Shown here piece after piece: positions 1-6,051 of a stretch of DNA of 12,687 nt. Source of the DNA: Actinomycetota bacterium (GTDB taxonomy: Bacteria > Actinomycetota > UBA4738 > HRBIN12); NCBI GenBank assembly GCA_005885325.1, contig VAYX01000051.1, forward strand, positions 1-12,687. The letters run 5' to 3'. The number at the start of each line of letters is the position of its first letter. Position 1 is the stretch's first letter. The notes under the pieces were generated by a model. That model made no database searches, was not told where the DNA came from, and worked only from the letters and a program-made list of their open reading frames with translations. The position numbers were made by a program, and so were the translations under genes.

Positions 1-1
1 T

Positions 2-301
2 CGGTACGCCGGGCCGGCCACGTTCGAGCGGCCGGACGGTTGGAAGGCGGTGGCGGGCCACTGGCGCTCGCACAACCCGTGGTACTCGAACTTCCGGATC
101 CTTCCTCGGCGCGGATCGCTCCGATTCCTGTGGGGATGGGGCGAGGAGGACTGGGAACTCGTCCCGCTGTCCGACGGGTGGTTCCGCGTGGGCGCCGAGG
201 AGTGGTCGCCCCGGCGGATCCGGTTCGACACCGTCATCGACGGAACCGCGACTCGCGCGGTGCTCGACGCCGCTCCCTACTACCGGACCTTCACGCCCTG
301 A
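2..301 (+). CDS. C-terminal fragment of a probable serine hydrolase (beta-lactamase/PBP class C family)
   Basis: The reading frame is open from the left edge and ends at TGA 299-301, giving 99 residues of a protein whose start lies outside the window. The fragment is rich in aromatic residues and carries a motif reading AGHWRSHNPW around residues 18-27, followed by beta-strand-like segments (SLRFLWGWG, WELVPLSDGWFRVG) and the ending YYRTFTP. From memory, this resembles the lipocalin-like C-terminal domain that follows the catalytic domain in many serine hydrolases of the class C beta-lactamase group. The active-site SxxK and YxN motifs would lie upstream, so function cannot be confirmed here. 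It converges on fabF with only 10 nt between the stop codons and looks unrelated to the fatty-acid operon. The coding frame is well supported; the family name is moderate. Confidence 0.6.
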   Translation, partial: RYAGPATFERPDGWKAVAGHWRSHNPWYSNFRILPRRGSLRFLWGWGEEDWELVPLSDGWFRVGAEEWSPRRIRFDTVIDGTATRAVLDAAPYYRTFTP

Positions 302-311
302 GCGCGAACGG

Positions 312-1550
312 TCAGGACGGGCCGCGGATGACGAGGACGGCGTTCTGACCGCCGAACCCGAAGGAGTTGGAGATCGCAAGGCGAACGGCGGCCTGTCGCG
401 CCTCGTTCGGCACGTAGTCCAGGTCGCAGTCTGGATCCGGCGTGCGGTAGTGGATGGTCGGTGGGATGACGCCATTCTGGATGGCCAACGCACACACCGC
501 GGCCTCGACTGCTCCGGCCGCCCCCAGCATGTGCCCGGTCATCGACTTCGTGGAGGACACCGCCACCTCGTGGGCCACCTCGTCGCCGAGCGCAGCCTTG
601 AGGGCGGCGGTCTCCGACGCATCGTTGAGGGGCGTCGACGTGCCGTGCGCGTTGACGTAGTCCACTGCGGAGGGCTCCTCGCGCGCGTCCTCCAGGGCCA
701 GACGGATGGCGAGCGCCGCCCCGGATCCCTTGGGGTCGGGCGCCGTGATGTGGAAGGCATCGTCCGAGGCGCCATAGCCCACGACCTCCGCGTACACCCT
801 CGCTCCCCGGGCCCGCGCGCCGTCCTCCGGTTCGAGGATGAGCGCGCATGCGCCCTCGGAGAGCACGAACCCGTTGCGATCGGCGTCGAACGGTCGGCTC
901 GCGGTCTCGGGGTCCGGGTTCTTCGTCAGCGCCGTCATCTGGGCGAACGCGGCCACGGTGAGCGGCAAAGTGGCCGCCTCGGACCCTCCCACGATGGCGA
1001 GGTCGAGCAACCCGTCGCGGATCATCCGGTAACCCTCACCCACCGCGTGGGCGCCGGACGCGCATGCGGACACGATGCAGAAGTTCGGGCCCATCAAGCC
1101 GAATGCCATCGCGATGTGGCCGGCGGCGGCGTTGGCCATGAGCGCGGGGACCATGAACGGGCTCACCCGGCCCGGGCCCTTCTCCAGCAGGACCTTGTGC
1201 TGGTTCAACAGCCACTCGATCCCGCCGATCCCGGTGGCGAACACCACGCCGCCCCGGTCCGCCTTGATCTCCGGGTTCCCCGCGTCCTCCCAGGCCAGCT
1301 TGGCCGACGCGATGGAGAAGTGGACGAACCGGTCGGTCCGCCGGGCCTCCTTCACGTCCAGCCAGCTCGAGACGTCGAACCCGTCGACCTCTCCCGCCAG
1401 CTTCACCGGGAGATCGGACGCGTCGAACCGGGTGATCCCGTGGATCCCGCTCCGGCCCGAGGTGGCGCCGGCCCAGAAGTCATCGACGCCGATGCCGATC
1501 GGCGTGACCGGCCCGATGCCGGTGATCACGACCTTGCGTTCAGCTGACAC
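312..1550 (-). CDS. fabF: Beta-ketoacyl-ACP synthase II (FabF)
   Basis: FabF condenses malonyl-ACP with a growing acyl-ACP in the elongation cycle of cytosolic type II fatty-acid synthesis. The 412-residue product matches the usual FabF length of about 413. The N-terminus VVITGIGPVTPIG is typical of the family. The catalytic triad is visible: Cys163 in SACASG, His302 in NAHGTSTP and His340 in MTGHMLGAAG. The glycine-rich end SNSFGFGGQNA (residues 394-404) is also standard. The start is GTG 1548-1550, which overlaps the end of acpP by 11 nt; no Shine-Dalgarno sequence precedes it, so translation is probably coupled to acpP. It is the last gene of the operon. No clear terminator lies in the 10-nt gap to the convergent gene. 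Confidence 0.97.
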   Translation of the reverse strand: MSAERKVVITGIGPVTPIGIGVDDFWAGATSGRSGIHGITRFDASDLPVKLAGEVDGFDVSSWLDVKEARRTDRFVHFSIASAKLAWEDAGNPEIKADRGGVVFATGIGGIEWLLNQHKVLLEKGPGRVSPFMVPALMANAAAGHIAMAFGLMGPNFCIVSACASGAHAVGEGYRMIRDGLLDLAIVGGSEAATLPLTVAAFAQMTALTKNPDPETASRPFDADRNGFVLSEGACALILEPEDGARARGARVYAEVVGYGASDDAFHITAPDPKGSGAALAIRLALEDAREEPSAVDYVNAHGTSTPLNDASETAALKAALGDEVAHEVAVSSTKSMTGHMLGAAGAVEAAVCALAIQNGVIPPTIHYRTPDPDCDLDYVPNEARQAAVRLAISNSFGFGGQNAVLVIRGPS

Positions 1551-1788
1551 CGAGCTTGGAGGCCACGAGCTGGACGGCCTGCCCGACGGTCTTCACGCCG
1601 TCCATCTCCTCCTCGGGGATCTCGATGTTCCACTCCTCCTCGAGGGCCAGGACGGCCTCCACGAGGTCGAGCGAGTCCGCGTTCAGGTCCTCCGCGAACC
1701 GGGCGTCGGGGGTCACCTGGCCCTCGTCCACGGCCAGCTGCTCCGACAGGACCTTGCGGACCCGGGCCTCGATCTCTCCCTTGTCCAT
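1540..1788 (-). CDS. acpP: Acyl carrier protein (AcpP)
   Basis: ACP carries acyl chains as thioesters on a 4'-phosphopantetheine arm between the enzymes of fatty-acid synthesis. The 82-residue acidic protein contains the attachment motif NADSLDLVE, with Ser39 as the modified serine, and the helix III region EIPEEEMDGVKTVG. Length is close to the usual 78-85. The ATG at 1786-1788 is chosen because AAGGAGG lies 4 nt upstream, the clearest Shine-Dalgarno sequence in the operon. This fits the high ACP levels cells need. A 61-nt gap separates it from fabG, and its end overlaps the fabF start by 11 nt. Confidence 0.98.
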   Translation of the reverse strand: MDKGEIEARVRKVLSEQLAVDEGQVTPDARFAEDLNADSLDLVEAVLALEEEWNIEIPEEEMDGVKTVGQAVQLVASKLGVS

Positions 1789-1792
1789 CCTT

Positions 1793-1799
1793 CCTCCTT
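1793..1799 (-). promoter_or_regulatory. Strong Shine-Dalgarno site of acpP
   Basis: On the minus strand AAGGAGG is followed by AAGG and then the acpP ATG. It is a near-perfect match to the anti-SD sequence. The other internal genes of this operon instead begin inside the preceding stop codon with little or no SD, so acpP is set up for independent, strong translation. Confidence 0.8.
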
Positions 1800-1822
1800 G
1801 GCTCTCTCCGGGCGCTCGACAA

Positions 1823-1828
1823 ACTCTA
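1823..1828 (-). promoter_or_regulatory. Possible internal -10 element ahead of acpP
   Basis: In the fabG-acpP gap the minus strand reads TAGAGT, which fits the TAnnnT form of an actinobacterial -10 box. It overlaps the 8-bp palindrome CTCTAGAG at 1824-1831. No convincing -35 is seen at the expected distance, so this is a weak prediction. An internal promoter would supply extra acpP-fabF mRNA. Confidence 0.25.
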
Positions 1829-1849
1829 GAGGGACCGGGCCTCGGGCGA

Positions 1850-2581
1850 CTATGCCGTGAGCCCGCCGTCCACGGGGATGGCCACGCCGTTCACGTAGGC
1901 GGCGTCGTCCGACATCAGGAACCGGACCACCGCGGCCACTTCCTCGAGGTGGGCCGCGCGCCCAAGGGGGGTCTGGTCGACGTAGTAGGCCCGGGCCTGC
2001 TCGGTCAGGTGCGAGGTCATCTCGGTGTCGAGCAGGCCGGGACAGACGGCGTTCACGGTGACGCCCTTGCCACCCACCTCTCGGGCCAGCGACTTGGTGA
2101 TCCCGACGAGCGCCGACTTCGACGCCGCGTACGCGGTCTGCCCGGCGTTGCCGTGGAGCGCCACGGCGGACGACATGTTCACGATGCGTCCCCATCGGGC
2201 GCGGAGCATGCTTCGAAGCGCTGCCTGCGTGCACAGGAACGCTCCGCGAACGTTCGTGTCCATGGTCCGTTCGAACTCTTCCATGGAGTACTTCAGCATC
2301 AGCCCGTCCCGCGAGTAGCCGGCGTTGTTGACCAAGCCCGTGACGGGACCGAGCGTCGCGCCAACCTCACGGAACGCCTCCATGACCGAGCCCTCGTCGA
2401 GGATGTCGAGCTTCACGATCCCGCCCACGCCGCCGGCGCCCTCGATCGCATGCAGCGTCTCTTTGGCGTCGGTGTCGCTGCTTCGATAGCCAACGGCCAC
2501 CGTCCATCCCGATCCGGCCAGGGCCTCGGCGCAGGCTCGGCCGATGCCCCGGGATCCCCCGGTGACGACGGCGACCTTCAC
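1850..2581 (-). CDS. fabG: 3-oxoacyl-ACP reductase (FabG)
   Basis: FabG uses NADPH to reduce 3-oxoacyl-ACP to 3-hydroxyacyl-ACP, the first reductive step of each elongation round. The 243-residue protein is a short-chain dehydrogenase: the cofactor loop TGGSRGIG lies at residues 7-14, NNAG at 85-88, and the catalytic tetrad is Asn110, Ser138, Tyr151 and Lys155 (YAASK). It ends with the typical NGVAIPVDGG. The frame stays open upstream to 2692, but that extension runs back into fabH and lacks homology. The start is therefore GTG 2579-2581, which overlaps the fabH stop as GTGA. Stop is TAG 1850-1852. This places a ketoreductase among the fab genes, as in E. coli, whereas Streptomyces has fabD-fabH-acpP-fabF. 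Confidence 0.95.
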   Translation of the reverse strand: MKVAVVTGGSRGIGRACAEALAGSGWTVAVGYRSSDTDAKETLHAIEGAGGVGGIVKLDILDEGSVMEAFREVGATLGPVTGLVNNAGYSRDGLMLKYSMEEFERTMDTNVRGAFLCTQAALRSMLRARWGRIVNMSSAVALHGNAGQTAYAASKSALVGITKSLAREVGGKGVTVNAVCPGLLDTEMTSHLTEQARAYYVDQTPLGRAAHLEEVAAVVRFLMSDDAAYVNGVAIPVDGGLTA

Positions 2582-3585
2582 GACGCCGGCTCGGGCGCCG
2601 TCCACCGAAGGAGGTTCGCCCCCCAGGCGAGGCCGGCGCCGAACGAGGTCAGGAGGACCAACGCTTCCGGGCCGATCCGGCCGGCCCGCCACGCCCGGTC
2701 GAGGGCGATGGGGATCGATGCCGCCGACGTGTTGCCGATCTCCTCGACGTCGACGACGGCACGTTCCATCGCGATCCCCAGTCGCTCGGCCACCGCGACC
2801 ATGATCCGCGAGTTGGCCTGGTGGGGGATGAGGAGGTCCACGTCACCGGGCTCGAAGCCGGACTTGTCGAGCAGCTCCCGGCAGGCGCCGGCCATCTCCG
2901 TGACGGCGCGCTTGAACACCTCTCGGCCCGACGGCATCCTGATCGAGTGCTCCCGGCCGGCCACGCTCTCCGCCGAGGCCGGCCGAGCGGAGCCGCCCGC
3001 CGGGATGATCAGGATCTCGGCGGCTTTGCCATCGGTGCCGAGGACCGAGCCGATCAGCCCGGGTGCGTCCGAGGGCCGAAGGACGACCGCGCCGGCGCCG
3101 TCCCCGAACAGCACGCACGTGCTCCGGTCGGTGAGGTCCAGGACCCGCGACAGCACCTCCGCGCCGATCACGGCGACGGTCTCGGCCGCGCCGGACTCGA
3201 TGAAGGCCGCTCCGGTGGAAAGTGCGAACGAGAACCCGGCGCACGCCGCGTTCACGTCGAACGCGGGGCAGCCGATGCCGAGCTTTCGCTGCGTCCACAC
3301 CGCGGCCGCGGGGATGGGCGTGTCGGGCGTGAGGGTGGCGCAGATGATCAGGTCGAGCTGATCGGGGGCGATGCCGGCAGCATCGAGCGCCGACCGGACC
3401 GCCGCGGTCGCCAGGTCGGACGTCGTCTGGCCGTCGGCGGCGAACCGCCGTTCGCCGATCCCGGTCCGCTGACGGATCCATTCGTCGCTCGTATCGAGGA
3501 TCGACTCGAAGAACGAGTTCGGGACGACGCGGTCGGGGAGCGCGGACCCGACGCCGGCGATCGCGGCGTGGCGACGCCCGCTCAC
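2578..3585 (-). CDS. fabH: Beta-ketoacyl-ACP synthase III (FabH)
   Basis: FabH starts fatty-acid synthesis by condensing an acyl-CoA primer with malonyl-ACP; the primer choice helps set straight versus branched chains. The 335-residue protein shows the family's catalytic residues: Cys115 in NAACAGFSF, His255 in PHQANSRI and Asn285 in IGNTSAAS. The N-terminal block DTSDEWIRQRTGIGERR (residues 31-47) is diagnostic. The frame is open further upstream (to 3753), but the start is placed at GTG 3583-3585 because it gives the normal family start and overlaps the stop of the preceding gene as GTGA. A hairpin just upstream (3588-3602) may link its translation to that gene. Its own stop overlaps the fabG start in the same way. 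Confidence 0.96.
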   Translation of the reverse strand: MSGRRHAAIAGVGSALPDRVVPNSFFESILDTSDEWIRQRTGIGERRFAADGQTTSDLATAAVRSALDAAGIAPDQLDLIICATLTPDTPIPAAAVWTQRKLGIGCPAFDVNAACAGFSFALSTGAAFIESGAAETVAVIGAEVLSRVLDLTDRSTCVLFGDGAGAVVLRPSDAPGLIGSVLGTDGKAAEILIIPAGGSARPASAESVAGREHSIRMPSGREVFKRAVTEMAGACRELLDKSGFEPGDVDLLIPHQANSRIMVAVAERLGIAMERAVVDVEEIGNTSAASIPIALDRAWRAGRIGPEALVLLTSFGAGLAWGANLLRWTAPEPAS

Positions 3586-3884
3586 GAGGAGGGTTCCCCT
3601 CCCCGTTCGATCCAGGCGACCGGTTGACCGGCTTTCACGGGCTGCCCCTCGCGACCCAGCAGCCCTCCCATCCGACCGTGCATGGGAGCGAGGATATCGT
3701 CGGTCGACCCCCCATGCTCGACGCGGGCGACGGGCTGGCCCGCTTCCACCCACTCGCGCCCGCCACGGAACCGGACCGGGGGAAGCACGCGCAGCCTCCC
3801 GCTCGCCGGCGACACGATGAGCGTGATCGGCAGCCCTACGGACTCGCCCGAGCCTTCGTCGGGATCGTGTTCCGGTGGGCTCAC
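3582..3884 (-). CDS. Small biotinyl/lipoyl-like (barrel-sandwich hybrid) protein without the carrier lysine
   Basis: A 100-residue protein starting at GTG 3882-3884, with both ends in 4-nt GTGA overlaps with fabD and fabH, so it is a real member of the operon. After a polar N-terminus of about 18 residues come two similar halves: SPASGRL to AGQPVARVEHGG (residues 25-59) and APMHGRMGGLL to AGQPVAWIERGG (66-96). This pattern of small residue-Pro-x-x-Gly followed by Gly-x-x-Val-x-x-Gly-x-x-hydrophobic is that of biotinyl and lipoyl domains. The hinge between the halves, where BCCP has AMKM and lipoyl domains have DKA, reads HGGSTDD and has no lysine. The only lysine is Lys84, in the turn of the second half. 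It is therefore unlikely to be a normal biotin or lipoyl carrier; it could be a structural, scaffolding or ACP/ACC-binding protein. Function is unknown. Confidence 0.85.
   Translation of the reverse strand: MSPPEHDPDEGSGESVGLPITLIVSPASGRLRVLPPVRFRGGREWVEAGQPVARVEHGGSTDDILAPMHGRMGGLLGREGQPVKAGQPVAWIERGGEPSS
3588..3602 (-). promoter_or_regulatory. Hairpin covering the SD-like region of fabH
   Basis: The mRNA strand reads GGAGGG-GAA-CCCTCC, a perfect 6-bp stem with a 3-nt loop that ends two bases before the fabH GTG. The 5' arm is the only SD-like sequence for fabH, so folding would hide it. A ribosome translating to the upstream stop codon would open the stem, which fits translational coupling. 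This is structural inference from base pairing only. Confidence 0.35.
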
Positions 3885-4813
3885 GACACGACGCCTTGGG
3901 AGATGGACCGGGCGAAGTCCTCCGCCTCCCGCGGTGAGCCGACCACGGTCACGCGCACGCCCGGCAGCTCCCGCTTCGCCAGCTTGGAGAGCACCTGGCC
4001 GGGGCCGGCTTCGACGAACACGTCGAAGCCGGCCCGCCCGAGCGCATGCATCGAGCGCTCCCAGCGCACCGGGGAGACCACGTGCCGGGACAACCCGTCG
4101 CGCAGCGCAGCGGGATCGCCGACGAACCGTCCGGAGACGTTCGCAACGATGGGAAACCGGGGCTCCCGGAACTCGATGCCCGCGAGCGCGGCCCGGATCG
4201 GTTCCACTGCCGGTTGCATGAGCGGAGAGTGAAATGCCCCGGCGACCTTCAGCCGGATCGCTTTCACACCACGGCTCCTCGCCAACTCCTCGGCCCGATC
4301 GATGGCGGCCACCGATCCCGACAGCACGACCTGGTTCGCGGCGTTCTCGTTGGCGACGGCGAGGACGTCGCCTCGGCCGGCGACCTCACAGATCTCGGCG
4401 GCCTCGGTCGGTCCCACCCCGATCAGCGCGGACATCGTTCCGGGCCGCTGCTCCGCGGCCATCTGCATGGCCCGTCCCCGCGTGACCACGGCCTCCAATG
4501 CGGGGGCGAGGTCGAGGACGCCGGCGGCGACCAACGCGGCGAACTCGCCGAGCGAGTGGCCGGCGGCGGCTCCGAACGTGACCCCTTCGGCCTCGAGGAC
4601 CCTGCCCGCCGCGACGTCGCAGGCGAGGAGGGCCGGCTGCACGAACTCGGTCGTGGCGAGGGCCTCATCGTCCCTGCAACCGCCGACCACGTCGCGGCCC
4701 ATGGCCTCCGATGCTTCGTGGAGCACCGACTGGCCGGCCGGATGTTCGGTCCACGGGTCGGCCATGCCGGAGAACTGGGATCCCTGTCCGGGAAACACGA
4801 TGGCTATCGCCAT
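3881..4813 (-). CDS. fabD: Malonyl-CoA:ACP transacylase (FabD)
   Basis: FabD moves malonyl from CoA to ACP, supplying the extender unit to FabH and FabF. The 310-residue protein has the N-terminal oxyanion motif FPGQGSQ (Gln10), the nucleophile Ser87 in GHSLGE, Arg112 in TRGRAMQ and the catalytic His195 in GAFHSPLM. Length matches the family (about 309). The frame is open up to 4960, but that extension crosses the divergent control region. ATG 4811-4813 is chosen because it starts directly at MAIAIVFPGQG and has a purine-rich GGGGAAGGGG about 4 nt upstream. As the first gene it defines the operon promoter side. Its stop overlaps the next gene's start as GTGA. Confidence 0.96.
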   Translation of the reverse strand: MAIAIVFPGQGSQFSGMADPWTEHPAGQSVLHEASEAMGRDVVGGCRDDEALATTEFVQPALLACDVAAGRVLEAEGVTFGAAAGHSLGEFAALVAAGVLDLAPALEAVVTRGRAMQMAAEQRPGTMSALIGVGPTEAAEICEVAGRGDVLAVANENAANQVVLSGSVAAIDRAEELARSRGVKAIRLKVAGAFHSPLMQPAVEPIRAALAGIEFREPRFPIVANVSGRFVGDPAALRDGLSRHVVSPVRWERSMHALGRAGFDVFVEAGPGQVLSKLAKRELPGVRVTVVGSPREAEDFARSISQGVVS

Positions 4814-4835
4814 CGCGCCCCTTCCCCCGCGCGAG

Positions 4836-4847
4836 CGATGATCATCG
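4836..4847. promoter_or_regulatory. Perfect 12-bp palindrome, possible operator of the fab operon
   Basis: The sequence CGATGATCATCG equals its own reverse complement. It starts 22 bp upstream of the fabD ATG and lies just downstream of the candidate -10 TAGGGT, a position where a bound repressor would block transcription. No specific regulator can be named from the sequence. Confidence 0.35.
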
Positions 4848-4915
4848 GCACCTGTGACCCTACTCCCAGGTCGGGGGTTACGGCACCCCGCGTGGTGCTC
4901 GGGCGCGTGCCCGGG

Positions 4916-4944
4916 TTGCCACCTCTGGGTTCCTCCTGTAGAAC
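4916..4944 (+). promoter_or_regulatory. Probable sigma70-type promoter of the mreBCD-mrdA-rodA operon
   Basis: TTGCCA (4916-4921) and TAGAAC (4939-4944) are separated by 17 bp. The -35 matches TTGACA at five of six positions and the -10 matches TATAAT at four of six. Transcription would start near 4951, leaving only about 8 nt before the mreB ATG at 4959. That agrees with the absence of a Shine-Dalgarno sequence there and suggests a nearly leaderless mRNA. Confidence 0.5.
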
Positions 4945-4958
4945 AGGGCGCGAATCCC

Positions 4959-6047
4959 ATGGCCGAGAGGGTTCAGCGCAGACTTCCCACGCCGGAGCGC
5001 CGGCGAGGCCTTGGCGCCGAAGGCGTTTTCGGGTTCCTGGGGCAGGACATGGCAGTCGACCTAGGGACCGCGAACACGCTCGTCTATGTTCGGCGAAACG
5101 GGATCGTGTTGAACGAGCCCTCCGTCGTCGCCATCAACACGCTCACGGGGGCCATCGTCGCGGTCGGCAACGAGGCCAAGCGGATGATCGGCCGAACGCC
5201 GAGTCACATCCAGGCCGTGCGCCCGCTGAAGGACGGAGTGATCGCCGACTTCGACGTCACGGAGAAGATGCTCCGGTACTTCATCCAGCGGGTCCACAAG
5301 CGCCGACTCCTGGCCAAGCCGCGGGTCGTCGTGTGCGTTCCCTCCGGATGTACCGGTGTCGAACAGCGCGCCGTCGAAGAGGCGACGATCGCGGCGGGCG
5401 CACGCCGCGCGTACATCATCGAGGAACCCATGGCCGCCGCCATCGGCGCGGGGCTCCCCATCCACGAGCCGAGCGGCAACATGATCGTGGACATCGGTGG
5501 CGGGACCACCGAGGTGGCGGTCATCTCGCTCGGCGGCGTCGTCACCAGCACCAGCCTTCGGATCGGCGGCGACGAGCTCGACGAGTCGATCATCAGCTAT
5601 GTGAAGAAGGAGTACTCGCTCCTGCTGGGGGAGCGGACATCCGAAGCGATCAAGCTCGCCGTGGCGTCGGTGTATCCCATGCAGGAGGAGCTGATCGCCG
5701 AGATCCCCGGACGCGACCTGGTGAGCGGCCTGCCCAAGACCATCCAGATCTCCGACAGCGAGATCCGCCAGGCCATCGACGAGCCGGTGACCGCGATCAT
5801 CGACGCCATCAAGGACACCCTGGACCGGACGCCGCCCGAGCTCGCGGGCGACATCATGCACAAGGGCATCGTGCTCACCGGCGGCGGCGCCCTGCTGAGG
5901 GGCCTGGACAAGCGACTCCGGCACGAGACGGGGATGCCCGTCCACATCGCCGAGAACCCACTGTCCTCCGTGGCCATCGGGTCCGGCCGGTGCCTGGAGG
6001 AGTTCGAGGTGCTCCAGCGGGTCCTGGTGAGCCCGTCCCGCGGGTAG
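4959..6047 (+). CDS. mreB: Rod shape-determining actin-like protein MreB
   Basis: MreB forms ATP-dependent filaments under the membrane that guide lateral wall synthesis. The 362-residue protein shows the actin-fold motifs: phosphate-1 DLGTANT (34-40), phosphate-2 DIGGGTTE (178-185), IIEEPMAAAIG (153-163) and the adenosine motif LTGGGALL (306-313). ATG 4959-4961 is preferred. The frame is open to 4854, but that part crosses the promoter region, and starting at the internal ATG 5049 would remove the hydrophobic VFGFLGQ that usually precedes the first strand. The chosen start gives about 20 extra Arg-rich residues compared with typical MreB, possibly an amphipathic membrane-binding tail. It is first in a five-gene operon, with mreC 4 nt downstream. 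Confidence 0.96.
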   Translation: MAERVQRRLPTPERRRGLGAEGVFGFLGQDMAVDLGTANTLVYVRRNGIVLNEPSVVAINTLTGAIVAVGNEAKRMIGRTPSHIQAVRPLKDGVIADFDVTEKMLRYFIQRVHKRRLLAKPRVVVCVPSGCTGVEQRAVEEATIAAGARRAYIIEEPMAAAIGAGLPIHEPSGNMIVDIGGGTTEVAVISLGGVVTSTSLRIGGDELDESIISYVKKEYSLLLGERTSEAIKLAVASVYPMQEELIAEIPGRDLVSGLPKTIQISDSEIRQAIDEPVTAIIDAIKDTLDRTPPELAGDIMHKGIVLTGGGALLRGLDKRLRHETGMPVHIAENPLSSVAIGSGRCLEEFEVLQRVLVSPSRG

Positions 6048-6051
6048 CGGG

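Larger units (their letters stand above)
4814..4958. promoter_or_regulatory. Divergent control region between fabD and mreB
   Basis: These 145 bp separate the start codons of the fatty-acid operon (minus) and the elongasome operon (plus), so both promoters must lie here or inside the flanking genes. On the plus strand a good sigma70-like promoter is visible. On the minus strand TAGGGT (4857-4862) fits TAnnnT but has only a poor -35. A perfect 12-bp palindrome sits between that box and fabD. Confidence 0.7.

Noticed and set aside
394..396. The codon-level idea that the SCD motif makes PBP2 inactive (residues 394-396 of mrdA)
   Set aside because: Asp at this position is, as I recall, normal in the PBP2 subgroup, and the SxxK and KTG motifs are intact, so the enzyme is probably active.
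2582..2692. A longer fabG starting at 2692
   Set aside because: The added 37 residues lie inside fabH and have no homology to the SDR fold; GTG 2581 gives the standard start and a GTGA overlap.
1556..3361. A 601-residue open frame on the plus strand opposite acpP, fabG and fabH
   Set aside because: It is antisense to genes with full catalytic motifs and shows no family features of its own.
4854..4958. A longer mreB starting at 4854
   Set aside because: The extension would translate through the likely promoter and has Cys/Pro/Gly-rich content unlike MreB.
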